NCBI GenBank assembly: GCA_002778195.1
Contig: PCDI01000005.1
Span: 3,499,286-3,526,127 of the forward strand
Direction: 5' to 3'
From: Raffaelea ambrosiae
Taxonomy: Eukaryota; Ascomycota; Sordariomycetes; Ophiostomatales; Ophiostomataceae
Length of the DNA: 26,842 nt
Shown: piece by piece, positions 22,065 through 26,842 of the stretch
How the letters are laid out: each line of letters opens with the position of its first letter
Position numbering within the stretch: the stretch's first letter is position 1
Translations under genes and position numbers: made by a program
The notes under the pieces: generated by a model
The model's input: only the letters and a program-made list of their open reading frames with translations
Database searches by the model: none
Told to the model about the DNA's origin: nothing

Positions 22065-22584
22065 TTAACTATCCACCGCAGCACCACCACTTCGGCTCCC
22101 CACCCTATCTTTGCCTGCCCCACCATGTCTCCCACCCACCACCACCTTCTTTCCCTTCTTTCCTCTTCTTTCCGTTCCTTCCCTTGCTTGCCTTATTTCC
22201 AAGAACCCACCACTCGGATTCGTCCAAAATGTTTCGGACCCGAAGACCCCCCAGTCAAGCACGCAAAGGCCAAAAAGACCTGCACAAGACCAGACCACGT
22301 CCATTAGTCACTGCAACAACAGTCAGTGCAGACCGGGGGCCCATGTCTGCTCTACCCAACCACAGACCTCCACGCACAGTGGGCGACGGCTTTGCCTGCC
22401 CTACGAAAGTACGCTAACTTTCCAATCAGCCACAGGAGACACTAAAAGAGCGTGGTGGTTGACCCATGCTGCTCTGCCCTTCAGCACTGCAGTGGTACAC
22501 CGTACACACCACGGCCTTACACCTGTGGACGCACGAACTTCGGGGGCCTGTGGAACTACTATGGTAGCCTCTGTCTGGGGAGCC

Positions 22585-22637
22585 AAAAAATAAATAAATA
22601 AATAAAACATAAAAAATAAAAAAAAAATAAAAAAGTA
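22585..22637. repeat. (AAAT)n / A-rich microsatellite
   Basis: An AAAT tetranucleotide run grades into A runs broken by single T residues. Confidence 0.85.
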
Positions 22638-25367
22638 GCTATGCAAGACACTGCGAGGGGGCAAAAAAAAACCCCCCCGAACATCGCTGCACCGTGCAAG
22701 CAAAGATTACTTCCATATGATGGTGCGCATACTCGAGCCTCTTTTGGTCTTATTTTCACTGCGTCGGTCTCTCTCTCTCTTTCTCTCTCCGCCTCTCTGG
22801 TCTCCACCATCATCACTACCCACCCCTGTCGCCTTTGCTCCGTGCAGAACCCGTCTCTTTCCTTGTCGACGGCTGCTTCTGGCCAGGAAGAGACCAGAAC
22901 AGATACATAGTACATAGTAGTTGACCAGTTGACAACAGACCAAAAAACCTGCTCGGGAAGCCGTGCTTCTGCAGTCTCTGAAACGCGCGTTCCTGTCCAG
23001 TCGGGTAGCTGCAATAGCAGCACGCCAACCAGGAGGACACCAAGAACGCGGCACTTGAGGAGAAGCATAACAAAGACGCAAGCACGCACACACGCACACG
23101 ACGCCCTTCGTTGTGGCGGTAAATAAGCAGATTGGAGAAAAACAAAAGCATGATCCCGGCAAACGAACAATCCACACGACAACGACGGAACCGCAACATC
23201 TGCAACCCACACCGGCCACAGGGCCACGATACCAGGACCGGTGTGGGACAGCACGGTTGCCATGAATGCATCTCGTCTTGATAAAAGGGACACGGAAAAC
23301 GCTGAATGCCAAAGAGAACCCTGTATGGAAATTGGGAAACCAGTCTGTATCAGTTGGGCACCATACTAATTGCTACATAGTATATAACTACCCTGTCCTT
23401 ACTCGCATGCAATGGTTGCATGCATGACACACGGGCCCATGCTGAATGTGGGAAAAAGACCCTGATGGAAAACGAATTCCCCCCCCCGGCCAGCCTCCTC
23501 TTTTGGCCAGCCCGTGTGGTCAGATCTACCTGCCGTCTGGTTGCAGGATACGCGCGGTTTCGCCGTGTTCTTTCCTCCTTCTCTCCGTAGCCTTGATACC
23601 GCCGAGAGCCGCTGTCTCCTTTTCCCTTGGAACTGCAATTTACTATGTAATTGATCTGGGGCGATCGTATTGAGAGCGTGCACGCCTCCCCCTTGCCTGC
23701 CGGGAATGGCCAAAGTTCACCGGGCGTTCCGCCTGCTGAGCACGGTGTGCTGGTATCTCAGCAAGATAACTAGCGCGTGGTGCCATCACACATGGTGTAC
23801 AGGCTCATAGTGTGTGCGCATCTTGCTATGAACTCGTACTAAACATGCATCTTGTCGTGACAAAGTCGCAAGATCTGGCACCTCTTGTCACCGCACTACC
23901 ACCACCACTCCTCCCCCCCCCGTGACGTTGCAAGAGGGGGTCTGTTCGGATTGAGTATTCCCGGTCCGTCTACGCACTATGCATGCTGCGTGGGGGAACA
24001 CGCCCTCCAATCCACACCCTGGCGATGCTCGTTTGCCTCTTGTATATTAGCAGCTCCAGCAACGCGGGCTAGCCTGCTTTGCTAGCCGCAACGATTTTTC
24101 AAACGGTCGACTTGCCTGACTGGTTTTTTTTTTTTTCCTTTTTCTTTTTTTGATAGATAGGCGCATTTCCACAGGCCAATTGCATAATGATACTCGTACA
24201 GTGAAGATGTCCCGTGTTGTTTGGGAGCATTCGTACGAGTACTGTAGTAATATCTGCCTAATGCTTCCATCAGCAGATTAGGGGAGTGGAAGTGCTTGCC
24301 GGTGCCAATGTTTGGCTATCTGTTTGTTTGTGACTGGTGCCTGGTGTTTGTTGCTTGTTTTGCTTGCGCTCAGTATGCCGGTTTACGGAAGGAACAAATA
24401 CGTCACTACCACCACTCTTTCAATCTCCAGCATTTTACCGCAACAGACCACTGATCAGATTCTGCGAGCCATATTGGCATATTATGTATTAGGGGCAACA
24501 GACAAATGCCACCCGCCGAATCCGGCGCGTTGATGTCTTTTGCTGTGTCAATTAACAATATACCAAATGCACGCGTCGCCTTTCTCAGGCATTAGAAGGC
24601 TGTTCCCTGCGTTTCATCACATCGGTCAGAGTGTGATTCCTGAAATTACAGATTGGTACCTATCTTCATATTCCGCCCTATTCAGCCTTTCAAGTTCATT
24701 CGAGTACTATGTAGCAGTACGCGCAACCGGCCGTCTCAGACATGACCAGGGATGTGTGCAGTTGGGATGGACATCAAGGCAAAAGAAAAGAAAAAGAACC
24801 CAAAAAGATTGACAAGGAGAAAAGGAGAAATTGATTGCCGTTGCATCCAGATTTTGAAACAGCGCACTGCAATATAACTAAACAACAAGAAACTTGTCGG
24901 AAAACTCTACCGGGAAGTATGTCGATCCCAACAGGCCACAGACACAAGCAACGACAAAAAAGTAGCCCTACGAGTACGAGTACATGTACGGCTCCTGGAT
25001 TGGGTCTAGACCGCGCATGTCTCTAATGTTCTCAATTGATCCCTTGAAGAGTTTTCTTCTTGTAGCTCTCTCCACTTCTCAGTTCATTCGACCCAGGCCC
25101 GGCTTCCCTGTACCCGCAGTTATAGCAGAGCCTGCTAATGCCATCTATCAGACAACGGGGGACAACCTTGCAAGAAAAAACGCAAAGAAAGGAAGGAGGG
25201 AAAAAACAGGAGAGCAAAATAAAGGACCCACGACTTAACCGCCTGTTGCAACTTCCTGCTTGGGCCATTCTCAGCTCGGCCTCACCCAGTCCTGCTCATT
25301 TTCGTTCTGCCTCCCTTGTGAATACCAAGGTCGCATTCAGTCTTTCTCCCGTCCAAGACTCGGAAAC

Positions 25368-25760
25368 ATGGAGGTGAGACGAGCTGACTGGAACGTTCAT
25401 TTTCCCGGGGGGTTACCCATCTCGGCTCCGTTTCGTCGTCCTTGTCCAGTGTGGATGCTTACGGTAGCACTTGCGCTCGTAATGTTGGCCCTGTATGGGG
25501 CGTGCTCGGGATTACGCCGTAGTTGCTATGTACACCCAACTACTCGCATGTGTAAGTCGGATGCAGTCGAGGCAACTCTGCCGTCGGACAACTTGGGGAC
25601 TATCGGTCAAGCTTACGTCCAGCTGCAGGCTGTAAGCACAGCTTTCTTGTTTCTATTGTTCTTTTTTTGGTGGTTCAAGCCGAGAGGGTGCCGCAAAATA
25701 GAGTTGAAGAATATCATCGCCAAATGCGGCACTACATGTGCATTCGGCAGGCGATGCTGA
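25368..25760 (+). CDS. Doubtful hypothetical small membrane protein
   Basis: An ATG-initiated frame of 130 codons. The product carries one hydrophobic segment near residues 29-47 (VWMLTVALALVMLALYGA) and a second near 88-101 that derives from a T-rich stretch. That T-rich stretch could instead be an intron, with donor GTAAGC at 25,632. An AAG acceptor at 25,679 keeps the frame, whereas a GAG acceptor at 25,684 would switch to a frame open to 25,996 that encodes a charged tail. There is no recognisable family, no clear branch site and no promoter evidence. The sequence also contains TACTCGCA-like intergenic words. It is more likely non-coding than coding. Confidence 0.17.
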   Translation: MEVRRADWNVHFPGGLPISAPFRRPCPVWMLTVALALVMLALYGACSGLRRSCYVHPTTRMCKSDAVEATLPSDNLGTIGQAYVQLQAVSTAFLFLLFFFWWFKPRGCRKIELKNIIAKCGTTCAFGRRC

Positions 25761-25871
25761 CGGATGACGGTGGTCACCTTTTGAACGCCACAGCCGAGCA
25801 TGTTGATCGCCCTGCGAACTACTTTCGGCTAATGGAGGAGGTGGTGGGCAGCGGCAATGACCGAAAATCAA

Positions 25872-25911
25872 CGCAACAGCTCGCAACAGCTCGCAATAGC
25901 TCGCAACAGCT
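25872..25911. repeat. Four copies of a 10-bp repeat
   Basis: The unit CGCAACAGCT is repeated four times in tandem, with one substitution in the third copy (CGCAATAGCT). Confidence 0.95.
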
Positions 25912-25996
25912 CATAAATAAGCCAGTCAGCCACGAGGCCCGTCCACGGACAACTCGAAAACGTGCAGCGGCAAGATACATGCAAAGTAGTTTGTAA

Positions 25997-26842
25997 TCCC
26001 GTGGTAATACTCGTAAGCGCTGCAACAGTAAGAAGGCCTGTATAATAATATCAAGGTGAAGAGCAGAGTTACATACTATATATACTGTATAAGACAGATC
26101 TTCGAGTGCGCCGTAATACTCTTTTGTATGACCACGTCTGACAAAAAACCCCGCCAGTTGCCCCTACCGTGTTGCTGATCCGACTGACCTATTACCTTTT
26201 CTGTACATTTGGAGAAGAACAAGAGCTAATTACCCCGAACGAGTCGGGAAACCCCGTCGATTGTGGGAAGCAACTAGTCCGTTCGGTCGAACTGAGGACA
26301 TGGGAAAGGGGAAGGGGAAAAGAGAGGAGGTGAGGGGGGTCTGAGCGTCTTGCGAGGCTTCTCCTGTCTCGTTGTTGTGGCGGAGATGTGATCACGGATC
26401 ACCAACAAGGGAGGCAGAAATTGGCCCGGCCCCAGGCCGTCAGGCTTTGTTGAACGGAAGCGCCAAGTCGTCAGATCTGACCTGAAGTTGACGGATCACT
26501 ATTACATACTATGTAGCATGTACAATTCGCTGGGGAGGGTTGTAGCATTCCTTCTCCGTCCCGGAACATCCTTCATCTTAGAAAACCGGGTGCACCAGCT
26601 GCCAACGACTCGGGAGGATGGAAACAGAGCCGTGCTGACTGCATATGACGATCGTAGCTCAACAGCAAGGTGCAGGCAGGGCGGCTGGTAAAAAGTTCGT
26701 CAAGTCCCACTCGTAACCCTCATGTCCGGAGAGCTCCGTACTTTGTAGAACGCTCAAAACACGAGATGGAAGTCAAGGGAGCTGTGCCGCAGGAATCTTC
26801 CTTTTTCTTTTCTTTTCTTTTTTTCTTTTTTTTTTTTTTTTT
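25997..26842. other. Gene-free end ending in a poly-T run
   Basis: There is mixed-sequence DNA with one TACTATGTA (26,507) and one TACTCGTA (26,008). The last 40 or so bases are CTTTT-rich and finish in an unbroken T run, consistent with an assembly break. I see no gene. Confidence 0.6.

Larger units (their letters stand above)
20451..25259. other. Gene-poor downstream region
   Basis: It includes polypyrimidine DNA at about 21,615-21,740, two short tandem arrays near 21.95-22.06 kb, an (AAAT)n-type A-rich tract at 22,585-22,637 and many TACATAGTA and TACTCGTA words from 21.4 kb on. Open frames reach about 240 codons (minus strand, 22,559-23,293) but are compositionally random and unsupported. 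I found no tRNA or transposon coding sequence. Confidence 0.5.

Noticed and set aside
22559..23293. 244-codon frame on the minus strand, with Cys-rich and hydrophobic segments
   Set aside because: Hydrophobicity and the Arg/Glu repeats come from A-rich and CT microsatellite DNA (22,585-22,637 and 22,765-22,800). There is no family resemblance.
26648..26690. TAGCTCAACAGC, resembling a tRNA A box
   Set aside because: No matching B box (GGTTCRANYCC) or acceptor-stem pairing was found at tRNA distance.
1..26842. CRISPR array, rRNA, telomeric repeat or autonomous transposon
   Set aside because: No regularly spaced repeats, no rRNA-like stretch, no TTAGGG array and no transposase or reverse-transcriptase motifs were seen in any frame.

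Overview
The window looks like nuclear DNA of a filamentous ascomycete fungus (Pezizomycotina). The evidence is one intron-bearing gene with short fungal-type introns (68 and 76 bp, GT...AG). Its product resembles Con7-type C2H2 zinc-finger transcription factors, a family I know from that subphylum. The window starts in a run of 14 G and ends in a long T run. Both ends therefore look like assembly breaks, and the window may be a whole small contig.

Layout. Positions 1 to about 16,300 hold no gene I can support. This stretch is mixed-composition intergenic DNA with many homopolymer runs, microsatellites, short tandem repeats of 8-11 bp, one long near-perfect inverted repeat (3732-3870), and two dispersed short words (TACATAGTA and TACTCGTA, either strand). 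From about 16,300 to 18,480 the + strand becomes strongly pyrimidine-rich and locally almost free of G, which fits the promoter and long leader of the gene that follows. The gene spans 18,494-19,846 on the + strand, spliced from three coding exons into 402 residues. A probable 5' UTR intron lies at 17,957-18,083 and a poly(A) signal at 19,929. From about 19,850 to 20,430 the DNA is T-rich (3' UTR and downstream flank). From there to the end it is again gene-poor, with the dispersed words reappearing and one weak candidate ORF near 25.4 kb.

Function. Only one product can be described with confidence: a nuclear DNA-binding regulator of the Con7 type, known in other fungi as a regulator of conidial and infection-related development. 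Its setting suggests extensive cis-regulation: a roughly 18 kb gene-poor upstream region, a long leader with no ATG outside the predicted leader intron until just before the start, and a tiny uORF whose stop codon overlaps the start codon. I found no cassette, cluster, mobile element with coding capacity, CRISPR array, rRNA or tRNA. I do not see a new multi-gene system here. The items most worth checking are the uORF/start overlap, the 139-bp hairpin and the dispersed words.
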